Assembly (NCBI GenBank): GCA_020747015.1
Contig: JAGTJM010000011.1
Location: 1 to 64,000, forward strand
Origin: Pyrenochaeta sp. MPI-SDFR-AT-0127
Lineage: Eukaryota > Ascomycota > Dothideomycetes > Pleosporales > Cucurbitariaceae
Direction: 5' to 3'
Length of the DNA: 64,000 nucleotides
Shown here: positions 1-10,361 of the stretch, piece after piece
Numbering within the stretch: position 1 is the stretch's first letter
Layout: every line of letters begins with the position of its first letter
The notes under the pieces: generated by a model
What the model saw: only the letters and a program-made list of their open reading frames with translations
Told to the model about the DNA's origin: nothing
Databases searched by the model: none
Position numbers and translations under genes: made by a program

Positions 1-81
1 AAGCCAGATATGTACAAGAGAAACGCGAAGGGCAAGCAACTTCGGTTTGAGAAAAAGATGGCGGAGCGCTTGGGCCGATAG
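1..81 (+). CDS. 3' end of a gene entering from the left edge
   Basis: Frame 1 is open from the first base to a TAG at 79-81 and gives 26 residues that are rich in Lys and Arg, ending in the run FEKKMAERLGR. The composition looks like the basic C terminus of a real protein, for example a nucleolar or ribosome-associated protein, but the piece is too short to name. No other evidence supports it; the rest of the gene lies outside the window. Confidence 0.45.
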   Translation, partial: KPDMYKRNAKGKQLRFEKKMAERLGR

Positions 82-276
82 ATGAGGAATAAGGAAGAGG
101 ACGATTCCAATTCAGAAGTCGGACCCAGCAATACATAGCTTTTTTAGCTTCGCGATGGTGAAAGAGATCATCGTCCATATTTGGAGCAAGATGATGCCGA
201 AATGTGAAGATGGCTTCATGCTGTTCATATGGAACATTATCACGAATTCGTTTTGTTCCACGAGTGTAAACTATAT

Positions 277-350
277 CCAACGTCCTTCACTGCGTAGCGA
301 GACACACAATGTGGCGAGATAAATAAGGGGCACTTTGACTTTGGTAACTA
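277..350 (+). repeat. Left arm of a 75-base inverted repeat flanking the LGFP-repeat gene
   Basis: The reverse complement of this segment matches 5571-5645. Two blocks are identical: 15 bases (288-302 with 5620-5634) and 17 bases (314-330 with 5592-5608), separated by exactly 11 bases in both arms; similarity continues inward to a shared GTAACTA near 344-350. This arm keeps CpA and TpG where the right arm has TpA. It could be the terminal inverted repeat of a 5.4-kb element or one of two solo MITE-like relics in opposite orientation. Confidence 0.75.
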
Positions 351-368
351 ATTAACAAACTTGTTTAT

Positions 369-504
369 AGGAAGGATGTTAACCTGCAGATATCGACACG
401 CGAGGCTGCCGCTAATCATGTCCCGCCTGGTGGTGTAGGAAGGAAGTAGAACTGCGAACATCGACATGGGAGGCTGCTGCTAATTATATTCCGTTAGACG
501 GTGT
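369..504. repeat. Two-copy 68-base imperfect tandem repeat
   Basis: Unit A is 369-436 and unit B is 437-504, both beginning AGGAAGGA and ending GGTGT. By direct comparison 18 of 68 positions differ. Nine of these are C to T or G to A from A to B, four are the reverse transitions and five are transversions. A third partial unit may begin at 505. It lies just inside the left inverted-repeat arm. Confidence 0.75.
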
Positions 505-1496
505 AGCAAGTAACGAAACCTTTCAATTTAACCTCACCGTAACGCCACTGGCGGAGTACGAGTTCTGTCACTCCTACTTGCACTCTATTTTGTTTGCATC
601 TTATATCTTCAATATCGATGTCTATAACCTTGTACTTCTAAGTCTACACTAAAAGCAACACTTCAGCAAAGAATCAATAGCTTCATCGCCCATAGTTCTA
701 TTATCTGTAGACACTTCAACTTCGAACATATCCCGCACCACCATCTCCATCTCAACGATCTGCATACCACTATGATACGGCAGCTCCCTCCGAACCTTGC
801 ACCACGGTGCACACCTCTACCTTGAATCTCAACGCTGGTCTTCTCCGCACAAACAGCGATCTGCATACTCCTCATAGGCTTTAAGAATCAATCCAGCCGC
901 TTGACATGATTCCGTTCACTGCCTACACAGCCGCTAGTGAATCCCCATTGTTAACTTGTCAAAAAGGGTCATTTCATCATACTTGTCGATCAGTTTTTCA
1001 ACGCGTGCTTCGTTCTGATCAGACTGAGCTAGATGAGAATCCCAAGTGAATTCTTTCACCGTACTTTCATGATATTTGTAGCGATTTGCTTAATGGCGCA
1101 GTTCGTTGTTGAGAATGAAGCCCTCTCATGGCTTATTGCACCGTTGGTCTAAGCCATTCCATGTAAGCCTCCAGCAGGGCCACTGGCAAATTGGAGCGAG
1201 GCAAATAAAACTTGATAGGTTTGCTCGCTAAAAGTGTCCGAATAAATCTGTCACCTGCGTGCAAGAGCTGAACTTTTCCCCCGCATTTGCGTGAATGAGC
1301 TGAGTTTCCCCCGCAGTTAAACTCCTCTAGAACCGTACATATGTTGCTTCCCCTTGATAAAGATAACAACCATTCGCAATCCCTTAGCAAAACTATTTGG
1401 TAGCCAAGCTTCTAATTAGTCTGTACAAGATACTACTACAATTACAGTTTTGCCACCCCCGAAACCAAACAACGCTATTCAACCTCCAGAGTACAT

Positions 1497-1504
1497 TATA
1501 TATG
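1497..1504 (+). promoter_or_regulatory. Possible TATA element of the LGFP-repeat gene
   Basis: TATATATG lies 72 bases before the ATG at 1576, a usual distance for a fungal core promoter. It is followed by a pyrimidine-rich stretch (1541-1552) near the likely transcription start. Sequence match only. Confidence 0.35.
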
Positions 1505-1575
1505 TACCAACCGCTCTGATTTGAACCAGGCTACTACTCAATCTTCTATTTGAGTTAGGCCAATTCATCTACAAC

Positions 1576-4500
1576 ATGACATCGATCGTGGACTACGAAT
1601 TCAAGGCCCAACATGTCAGCAACCCGGATGGCAAACTTCCCTTCGATTTGCCCGCCGATGCTCAGATTCTCGATGGTCCAGGGGCTTTCCGCGGCCGAGC
1701 GCTCCCAAAGGCTGTTCGCATAGGGTTTACTGGCCCGGTACAGTCCGACATCAGCACTGTATCTATCCCCGATACTTCACGCTTTCACGCAAACATAGTG
1801 TTCCGCATTGATAACGGTTTTAGCAATACGGCTCCATCTCAAGAATTGGTTAAAAGTCGTCGACTGCCGTTTGCCCTCATCTTGCAAGGACAGGCGAATT
1901 CCTCCGTGAAACTCATCGCCAGTACGTTGCCGAATCCTAGCTCACCAGCCGAATGGAGAGGGACCGAAGCGCACCCTACCCAAGTTATTGCTCCGAATAC
2001 ATGGTACTCAGTCGATCTCATATGGGACACGGATACACTTAGTTTGCTTGTCAATGGGACCTTCTTATGCTGTCATGGCTTTGGACCCAATGGCAATCCA
2101 GCTTTGAATGCTTCCGAGAAATTCCTTATCATTGGCGGCGAAGCCATTCAGAATAGATTTCTCGGACGCATTGCTAGTTTCCATCTCGGAACCTTGATTC
2201 CTCCTGAGCTAGAAACACTTGTTGATGAGCAGCGCACAACTGTCCAATGGTACATCTCAACCAACGTCGAGACTCGTCGTCACTTGGTTGAAGTTGGAGA
2301 CCCATTGAGTCCTCCGACCTTTGATATACCTTCCTCATCGTGGACTCAACCTTATACAAACGGTGTGATGATGTACCACCCAGCCGCCCAGTCAGCCTTC
2401 CATCTATATGGTTTGATTTGGGTTCGGTATAAGCAGCTAGCAGCTAGTGTTCGTAGTTCACTTGGCTATCTTGCAACCAATGAAATGCCTTCTTTGAACC
2501 CTCGCGGCCGCAAAAGCTTGTTTCAGGGTGGCGGCATCTATTGGTCAGGCCCAACACCTGCCATGGAACTTGTTGGTCCGATTTACCAGCAATACGAGGC
2601 AACTGGTGAGGCTTCAGTATGGGGATTCCCTCTGGAACAGGTACAAGCGATTCGTGGTGGTCAGATGCAGAGATTTGAAAACGCCACGTTTTTCTATCAG
2701 AACGGCGCCGCCAACGCATTTGAGGCTCATGGCGATATTTTGCGAGCATATTTGGCCACAGGTGGTTTTGACAAATGGAGTTATCCATTGACAAACGAGA
2801 CTCCAATCACAGGGATCTGGGAAGCCGTCAGTGGGCCAGGCCCCATCTTCGCTCCCTTACGAAATGTCCGAGTGTCGCACTTTGAAAACACTTCATTTTA
2901 TTGGAGCCCAACGACTAAGGCTCACTTCATCTCTGGTGATATTCGAAACAAGTGGCTGGGTCTTGGTGGACCCAAAAGCAAGCTTGGCTTACCAACAACC
3001 GACGAGATGACTATTCCAGGTGGTGGTTTCATGAACGGATTCGAAAATGGCGTCATTACGTGGTATGGATCACCAGCTAATATGCAAGTAGTCAACCCCT
3101 TTCGTCTATTTCTCGGTGTTATTGATACCGTAGAGAACGAAGGGGCTGGTCAAGGTCAGAATGATCTGTATTACGGTGTTCATATCAAGCAAGGAAACTC
3201 GGAAATATATGCAGAACGTTTTCCCTCGTCTGGCGCTTTTGATGGGGCAAATATTCATACCCACAATGGCAAGGTCGGTCCAATCATAACTCCAAACCCG
3301 TCGACTCAGTACTCAATCACGATTGATGTATGGGACGAAGATGGAGGTTTTGGTGGATCTGATGACCATATCGGAACCTGGACCCAAATCTTCGACGCGA
3401 CCAATGCCTGGGGACTCCGAACCAATAACGGCGTTATCAACTCAGGAGCTACCAGCCTCATCAAAAATATCTCCATTGCTGTTCAACCGGAAGTGAACGT
3501 CGCAGACCTTACCGACCTGCAAAAATATTGGGGAGTATCCCAAAACCTAGCGACGGATCCCATCGACTATAATACCTATGCCGAGGCATTCAGAGACGTC
3601 GATTCTAGTCCTGAACTTTGGGATCCGTTAGATTGGCTCGATAAAGCATTTTACGAGCTTGTTATCAAGCACTTTGCCAAGAACGGACGATGCTTTGGAA
3701 TGACAGTGGAAGCAATCAATGCTACTATCGGGTCGAGCCTTTTCTCCCTTCCACTCGATAGATTCAATTCATGGGACAGCATCGGTCATCAAATATCCGT
3801 TAAACATTGCTACCAAATAGGCGCAGCGTCTGTGTGGTTTTTTGTTGGAGAGTTCCTCTCCGGGAACACTAGTGACCCGATTGCTGTTTTCAATGCAACT
3901 GAGAAGCGCTTCCGGGTGAAGGACTGGACGACACTGAACATCTCGCAGAATCGCGACTTTAGCGGACACCCCCATACCATTATGCCGATCGCATGGGATC
4001 GCTCTAGAAACCCCAATGTGATCAAAGTGCACGATCCAAATGCACCACAGCAGATCCGCGAGCTCACGGTCGATTTCGTTGCAAACACTTTTCACTATGC
4101 CGGCGGTAGTGTTTATGACGGCGGTGACGGGACAGGAGGTCGATTATACTACACTCCTTGGTCGACCGTCAATGAGATTCCGCGAACTCCGGTTTGGGAC
4201 CTCATTCTCTTGATTGTGGCTGGGACAATCATCATCCTGGGAGATGATACTGAAACAACATCTTTGAAAGGTAAAGCCGACGAAGACCTCGATGCACATG
4301 GGACTGTAGCCACCACAAAATTGAAAAACAGGCAACCACTTGATGGCTACTTTATGAGGCACCCAATCGCTATGGGCGCCGATTTCCCAGGCCAATTGTT
4401 GTTCTCTCGAGGCCATCAGAACAACACTCTCCCGCCACCAAAACCCATCCCAACCCCAGTGTTTGCCAAATTGGATGCCACGCTTCCATTCGACGATACC

Positions 4501-5127
4501 CTGCTCCCATCCTACAGCACCTCTAGCTTCAACCATACTATCCGTGCCAAACCGGCAAGTGGAACCCACCAACACTTAGTCAAAGCAGGACCAACGCATG
4601 TCTACGTTAACAACGCCGTCGATTCAGGCGAGGTGGCCACGCTCGAAGCACAAGACCTAAACACCAAAGGCGCTACTCTAAATCTAACGCACGACCGCGC
4701 CAAACCCACTGCGGAAGTAACGCTCATGCATCGTCTCGGCCTATCTCGCGACTGCGTCATGATGAAATTCGAAGTCGCCACTCAGGCCGCGGGCGCCATC
4801 AAGTTCAAGCCGCGACCCGGTCTGGCGACTGTCGATTTCCACGCCGGGAACACGAAGATGAAAAGTGCGAAGCTTACACTCACCGTTGCGAGGGATAGCG
4901 TAGCGTCTGCGTATTCATTTGATTTGGTGCAGATTGCGGGCGTTGGCGGGGTTCTTGCAGCGCCGATGAGGATCAAGATCACGCCAAATAGCCGAGCTGG
5001 TAAAGTAAGGATCTCGGCGTTGGATGCCAACGGGAAGGTGGTCAGCTCTAAAGGGGTGGTTAAGGGGACGCCGGTGGCTGTAGATGTCAGTATTCCGCCA
5101 AAGGATTCGCCAGAAATCCCCAGGTAA
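1576..5127 (+). CDS. LGFP-repeat protein with LamG-like and cysteine-peptidase-like modules
   Basis: Single exon, 1,183 residues. Residues 1-215 look like a laminin-G/concanavalin-like beta-sandwich. Residues 250-510 carry LGFP-type repeats (WGFPL, LGLPTTDEM, FENATFFY, FENGVITWY), which in other proteins bind cell walls or glycans. Residues 510-620 resemble a C2-like beta-sandwich (VWDEDGG). Residues 640-870 contain Cys706 in GRCFGMT, His800 in GHPHTIMP and Asp820/Asn822 in VHDPN, spaced as in papain/C39-like cysteine peptidases; catalysis is inferred. A hydrophobic segment lies at 875-892 and the C terminus is Lys-rich beta-type sequence. No N-terminal signal peptide is seen. The first ATG gives the complete LamG-like region. 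Inverted repeats lie on both sides. Substrate and location are unknown. Confidence 0.85.
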   Translation: MTSIVDYEFKAQHVSNPDGKLPFDLPADAQILDGPGAFRGRALPKAVRIGFTGPVQSDISTVSIPDTSRFHANIVFRIDNGFSNTAPSQELVKSRRLPFALILQGQANSSVKLIASTLPNPSSPAEWRGTEAHPTQVIAPNTWYSVDLIWDTDTLSLLVNGTFLCCHGFGPNGNPALNASEKFLIIGGEAIQNRFLGRIASFHLGTLIPPELETLVDEQRTTVQWYISTNVETRRHLVEVGDPLSPPTFDIPSSSWTQPYTNGVMMYHPAAQSAFHLYGLIWVRYKQLAASVRSSLGYLATNEMPSLNPRGRKSLFQGGGIYWSGPTPAMELVGPIYQQYEATGEASVWGFPLEQVQAIRGGQMQRFENATFFYQNGAANAFEAHGDILRAYLATGGFDKWSYPLTNETPITGIWEAVSGPGPIFAPLRNVRVSHFENTSFYWSPTTKAHFISGDIRNKWLGLGGPKSKLGLPTTDEMTIPGGGFMNGFENGVITWYGSPANMQVVNPFRLFLGVIDTVENEGAGQGQNDLYYGVHIKQGNSEIYAERFPSSGAFDGANIHTHNGKVGPIITPNPSTQYSITIDVWDEDGGFGGSDDHIGTWTQIFDATNAWGLRTNNGVINSGATSLIKNISIAVQPEVNVADLTDLQKYWGVSQNLATDPIDYNTYAEAFRDVDSSPELWDPLDWLDKAFYELVIKHFAKNGRCFGMTVEAINATIGSSLFSLPLDRFNSWDSIGHQISVKHCYQIGAASVWFFVGEFLSGNTSDPIAVFNATEKRFRVKDWTTLNISQNRDFSGHPHTIMPIAWDRSRNPNVIKVHDPNAPQQIRELTVDFVANTFHYAGGSVYDGGDGTGGRLYYTPWSTVNEIPRTPVWDLILLIVAGTIIILGDDTETTSLKGKADEDLDAHGTVATTKLKNRQPLDGYFMRHPIAMGADFPGQLLFSRGHQNNTLPPPKPIPTPVFAKLDATLPFDDTLLPSYSTSSFNHTIRAKPASGTHQHLVKAGPTHVYVNNAVDSGEVATLEAQDLNTKGATLNLTHDRAKPTAEVTLMHRLGLSRDCVMMKFEVATQAAGAIKFKPRPGLATVDFHAGNTKMKSAKLTLTVARDSVASAYSFDLVQIAGVGGVLAAPMRIKITPNSRAGKVRISALDANGKVVSSKGVVKGTPVAVDVSIPPKDSPEIPR

Positions 5128-6182
5128 AATGAGATTGAGAGAAACCTGTGAGCTGCATATCTCGACTTAATCTGAGTTCAGTTTAAGAATAATAATGATG
5201 GTTTATATGAACAATTGGCTTTGCTGAAGTATTTGTTACGTGCTAAACCGAGTCGGACAAACTCATCTGCTTAACGGAAACGCTCGTCTTATTACTGCAC
5301 TAGGCTGGTAATAGCTTATAAGTATTAGAAGGATGTTCAAAGGCTTAGATAAGGCTATTCTATGAAAATTTAGAGTAATAAAGACTTAATATTAGTACTA
5401 TAGGGAGGGAGGTCTATTACGTTACGAAAGAAGGCGCTGTATAGATTAGGCTTAGAGGCGATAATATAAAGGTAATTTACAGGGAAGAGTAGAATAAGGA
5501 TATTTAGGATTAGCTATAGTAGATTACTTTTATCAAATTATAGTAATATTCTTTATATGTCTAGGTTTTCTAGTTACTAAAAATTTAAATTCCCCTTATT
5601 TATCTCGCTATATAGTGTATCTCGCTACGCAGTGGGGAACGTTAGTAGTGAACATATCCCATGAAATAACAATTAAATTGGAAAGATCTTGCATTTCCAA
5701 CGTAATATATTTCAAAGTCTTATTTCTTGACGTCAAACTCCCAGTGGGCTAATAACTTGCTCATGTCTATGACCACAGGGAAGCAGGACTGCACATCCTC
5801 AGATCTAGACTATGCTCTATCCTATCAGAAGTCCGGTCAGGTTGATTCTCCACCAAATTGCTCCACTCATGAGTTCTGCTTCATCGAGATTTCGACTTCG
5901 CCAATCTCAATCATCGTTCATCTGTCATAATGCCTCTCGAACAATCTGTGGCATTGTACATTCGAATCAAGAATTTCCAAATGATTCGTTCGCTGATCGT
6001 TTTCCAGGCCTACGGAACTGTGTTTGGTCTCGAAGGAGGGAGGTTTAAGTGTGACGGGGATAGCTTCAATTATCCTCAAACTAGAGAAACCGATAGCTAT
6101 GTGATAGTTGCGCTATGATTGTGGCACCTGGATATCTTCCACATTACTCTGCTACTCGTCGCAATATTACAACTATAGGATC
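5128..6182. other. Intergenic region with a TpA-rich, RIP-like relic
   Basis: No supported gene. From about 5270 to 5600 the sequence is strongly AT-rich, full of TpA (TTA, TAG, ATA runs) and poor in CpA, as expected for an old repeat mutated by RIP. The right inverted-repeat arm follows at 5571-5645. From 5650 to 6182 the base composition returns to normal; the small plus-strand frames there (5727-6118) have no features. Confidence 0.6.
5571..5645 (-). repeat. Right arm of the 75-base inverted repeat
   Basis: Pairs with 277-350 (details there). Between the two perfectly conserved blocks, the 11-base spacer differs from the left arm at four positions; three are CpA to TpA or TpG to TpA, the RIP signature. 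The arm contains two direct 17-base subunits, 5601-5617 and 5618-5634, that differ at three positions. Confidence 0.75.
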
Positions 6183-7552
6183 CTAACAGCGATCGATAGC
6201 GCTATCATGAAATCCAAATTCGACTGTCTTGCTAATCGTGCCTTTCTTAGTTCTATCGCTACTTTCGTCTCTTTCATATTCCACCGTCCCAGCTACACTC
6301 TTCGTCCCCATATCGTCATCTCCTGGTACTTGAACAATCCTCTCCTGAGAGCTGGATGCTTCATCCGAAGTGACTACCACTGATTTTGAGTGGTGGATCG
6401 AGTACAACTGTATGTCCTTGTCTGTACGTGATCGTTCAAGATATTTATGTGAGTTTGCTTGACCCCGCGACGAGGAAGGATGGGCTTGAGTTGAAGATGC
6501 GATTCTAGAGGCCAGTATATCGATGCTGCGTTCATTTGTAAGAAAAAAGTCTTTCCTTGGCTTCAAAGCGATGGGTTCAGCTTACTACATGATCATAGGA
6601 AACATGCATTCCAGTGTATACACGAACCGATCAAGCTGGCCGGTGACATCGGATGCCTTGGTTGTTTTCTGGAAACTGTACGTGATGGCCCTTGTAATTC
6701 CAATCAACGCCAGAGTTGCGAGTCGTAGCTCCGTACTTTGTGTGAGATAGCTGAAAAGCCCTGCCCGGCCCACTATGGCGACGCTCTGCTTTCTTGCCGC
6801 ATTGAATATTCGAATGAGGAAAAACGCCGAAACGATTTCTACTACTGCAATGAAGACAAAGTAACCAATGTGGAGGCGCGAAATAAATTTCTGGAGGCTG
6901 TCATCACCATCGATTGTATCTTGGGCACGGCAAACGAGTATTGCCATGCGCAGACCTGAAATCAGGGCGATGATGAACCAAAAGAGGGACAGGAAGACAA
7001 TGCGTGCGCGGGCTTTTAGGACCCGACGGAGAATCATGTAGCTGTAAAAAGATAGTCCGGCTTCTTGGACCTGTATCGGTTAGTCAATGAAAGGTGAGAT
7101 ATTGCGGAGCCGCTGTGAGGTAGGCAATCATACCAACCAAAGTAAGTCTGCAAATATCGCCGCAACAACAGTGGGCGTTTTGCTGTAATTTGCGTAGAGC
7201 GCGTAGAAGCAAAGGCCATTAGCAACAGCTCCTGCCATGGAGACGACTATTGGAACTAGGGCAATGGGTGAGAAGCCCGTGACACCAACAACTATGAAGC
7301 CGAATATCACATTGTTGATACCGATTGTACTGAGTATAGCCCAGCTACCCTCGAAGTAAAGCGGCATAGCTCCCATGGCGGCTCCGCCTTCCGAGGACCA
7401 GGAGTTTGGATCCTGGATATGCGAAAAGAATAGAGTGTAAGCATGCGATTCCGAGCCGAAGTGTTGGTACAGTGTTAGCACAATGAACAAAATAGGATTT
7501 ACAAAGGCGACCAGCAGGCTGGGACAACCTTATGACATCCTTCGGAACTCAT
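6183..7552 (-). pseudogene. Fungal multi-pass membrane protein gene with a likely one-base frameshift
   Basis: Coding segments are 7552-7134, 7070-6586 and 6525-6183. Intron 1 (7133-7071) has donor GTATGA, branch GACTAAC and acceptor CAG; intron 2 (6585-6526) has donor GTAAGC and acceptor GCAG. The product has about seven hydrophobic segments and a Ser-rich hydrophilic tail of about 110 residues, and looks like an uncharacterised fungal integral membrane protein. The ATG at 7552 opens a plausible N terminus (MSSEGCHKVVPACWSP), but that frame meets a stop at once, while the membrane-segment frame starts at the same spot (about 7505-7510). One missing base joins the two. This is either a sequencing error or an inactivating mutation. 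Without the N terminus the reading frame has no ATG before the first membrane segment. Confidence 0.6.
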
Positions 7553-10361
7553 CTTACAGATTGCAATCACTCGAGAAACCCTGATAGTTTCTCTAGAAGG
7601 CCCTATTCCAAACACTGACACACTGCTCTCCCGTATCCAGCTTGTGGCGCACGGCAAACCCTGCAGATAGGACGCTTTGACCTTGTGTGTATGGACTCCA
7701 CCAAACTCTGCACAGACGTTATCGCTTAAAGAAACCAGGTCTCTTGCATCGATTCCCGGAATGAAAATCAAGCGGTAAAAACGTCGGTACAGCCGTCGAC
7801 AGGGTGTTCCGATGTCCGGGAAGCCCCAGCAAGGACCTATCTCGTGAGTTGGGTCGCTCAGGATGCTTCACTGCCACTAACCTATATTCAGCGTTGTCGC
7901 TCGACGATGTACAGCAATATGCCTTCTCTCTGCGCAAGATTGCTAATCAGTGATTCGGAAGTTCCCTGCGCAGATACGCGTAGCTGCATCAATCCGGCTG
8001 AATGTACGTTGTACCCCAACTCATTCGATAAAGCCATACAAAAGCTTCCAAACACACAAGTGCCTCAGCCTGCGTCGAGTGCTTCCAGATGTCGAGTCAT
8101 GGCAGATTTCACATTCTTCCGAGAAACCAGGTTGCGCTACTTTTAGTCTGGACTCTCCACCACCACGGACAACCAATGATCTCGCGGCCAGACCAGATGA
8201 AGCACAGTGCACGGATACTCTGCATTCCAGGTCGCGGGTGTCTGGGGTAGCAGATGACTTGCGCGACTTCCACGTGTCGGTGATCCCAGCCTGTACCATT
8301 AAAGGGGAACAAAGAGTGGGAGGGCGGAGAGCTCAGCGCGGGTCAACTATAACCCTTGTTTGATTCGTGCGTTTTTTGGTCGCCCATACCAACGTCGATC
8401 TGTGTCGTCCACTTGCGAATCGAATAATTACCCAATCGGCTTTTTCGACAGATCAATGGTTCCTCTCTCTCAAAGAGCAAATCAAGTTATATTGGACTCC
8501 ATTGTAGCAGTGCGGTGCGCTCAGAGTAGGCTGGTTTCACGTGAAGATTGCAGTTGGCGACAATGAGTTGTGGCGGCAGGCCATGCTTGTATATGGCAGA
8601 AGCATGGGTCCTCAGTCTTCCATAATGTGGCAATATTTCTACTGGACACACCCTGACCAGCGATCACGACTCGTTTGTGCAGTTGTCAGATTTGCATCAA
8701 GGTCCGGGTACGGCTACCAGAGTAGTTGCATAAGGTAAACTAAGCTTTCCGGCACATGCCGTATCGTGCGGAACCGGCGCTGTGTAACAATGAATGGCTT
8801 CGATTATTAGAATCGAATACCAGAAGTGTGGCGTCTTTTCGGCGCCGAATACAGTCCCCCAATACACATGTGCCAATGGTGAATGGCGCACTTCATTGCC
8901 ATGACGAAACTGCCGCGGTGCGCTAATAAGGGCCAGCCACGCCACTGAAGCCACGCTCCCTTCTATGGGTTGCTAACGACTCGATATCCGTTCAGATCTC
9001 GACGTGCCAAAAAGGTCTGCCGCTTCTCATCATGCGTGTCGCAGCACTAATCGCGTTTCCGCTGGTTTTATCTCCACATTGAAGCACTACTGTAGGCTAA
9101 AAGCAATGGCGACAACACTAGGATCGGTTCAAGGCGGGTGTCCGAGGGTAGACTAACGACTTACAGATAGTGTCGGCGTGACAGGTGCTGAAAAACGGTA
9201 ATGTGCCTCCAAAGGATGGGAACTCCGACTTCGCGGGAAGTAGAGAAACCTTGGCCTCTCTGCGACTTACTGGTATTTGTCTTTCGACCTGGCCAGACTT
9301 CACTGTCGAAGCATAATGATTCTGAACCTTCAGCCTCACTCATCACGACGTAATCTTCGATTCCTTGTTGCAACCTGGATCTCCCGCATACTGTGTTCCT
9401 TGTTGTTATAGACTAATATCGTTGGCTCAGGTAGTCCTTTCCGTAGCCTGTTGTGCGCACAGGTAGCAGGGAAAGAAGCTTGAGGATCGCGAATTGTGTT
9501 CTGACCTTCATCGCAAGTTCATTCTCGGAGAAGCAATCGGATACTTTGGACTCATGTCATGGCGTGAGCTTGTTCTCGGAGTAGGTCACCTTCTTAGCAT
9601 ACGAATCGAGTCATTAAGGATCCACATGCATACTTGCGATTGTTCACAGAGCACAGCAGCACGTACTAAACGCCTTGACTCCTGCAGGAACCTGATCTAC
9701 CGGAAAATTACCCGAGCACATGTGGTTGTTAGCCACGTCGTTCATGCGAAGCTGAGACCAGGGGTAGATCAGACGACAAGCATTAGTAGCAATTGGTGTT
9801 TCTTTGCACCGCATACTATCATCCCCGCAATTTAATGCGTGGAACGAAACGAGTCTCATGCTCTCTGTCCCATGATCATTTCCATGGTTCTTAGCTAGAG
9901 TGAGGAATGAACGGAAGAACGAAGGGGGGCGCCAGTCTTCGCCGAGGGCTAAGCGAACTCAGCAAGGCTACCTCTTTTTCGCTTTGAAGAATCCCAATAT
10001 CAACGAACTGCAACTGCCGATTTACTTTCTCAATACATGGCTGTGAGCCTCACTGTTAACCCAACTTGAGCAATGCGCTCATTCCCTCAGCATGCTGCTC
10101 AACGACCTCACGTGATATGATAAACGTCTTCAAAGATACAATCGTAGATGTTTAAAGCGTGCATATCCAAGCTCAACACTCTTTCCTCAAGCCTCGCTTG
10201 TGTAATTCAACAGCAATGTGAGTATATGAGCAACTAATTGCGGCCTGATCAAACACACCTTCAGCAATTGTAGATGAAAGTGAATTGGAGAGAGTAGCGA
10301 ATACTTTTGTGAATCGAGGCTAAAAAGCTAGTAGACAATAGCGAAAAATATTGTATTCTTT
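7553..10361. other. Gene-free stretch of ordinary base composition
   Basis: Only short frames on both strands, none with a signal peptide, domain motif or consistent splice sites. No tRNA-like or repeat structure was recognised. It may include long 5' or 3' untranslated sequence of its neighbours, or decayed genes. Confidence 0.5.

Larger units (their letters stand above)
82..1575. other. Intergenic region upstream of the LGFP-repeat gene
   Basis: No supported gene. It holds one arm of an inverted repeat (277-350), a two-copy 68-base tandem repeat (369-504) and a TATATAT run at 1497-1503 before the start codon at 1576. The small minus-strand frames at 663-875 and 1133-1390 have no recognisable features. 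Confidence 0.6.
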
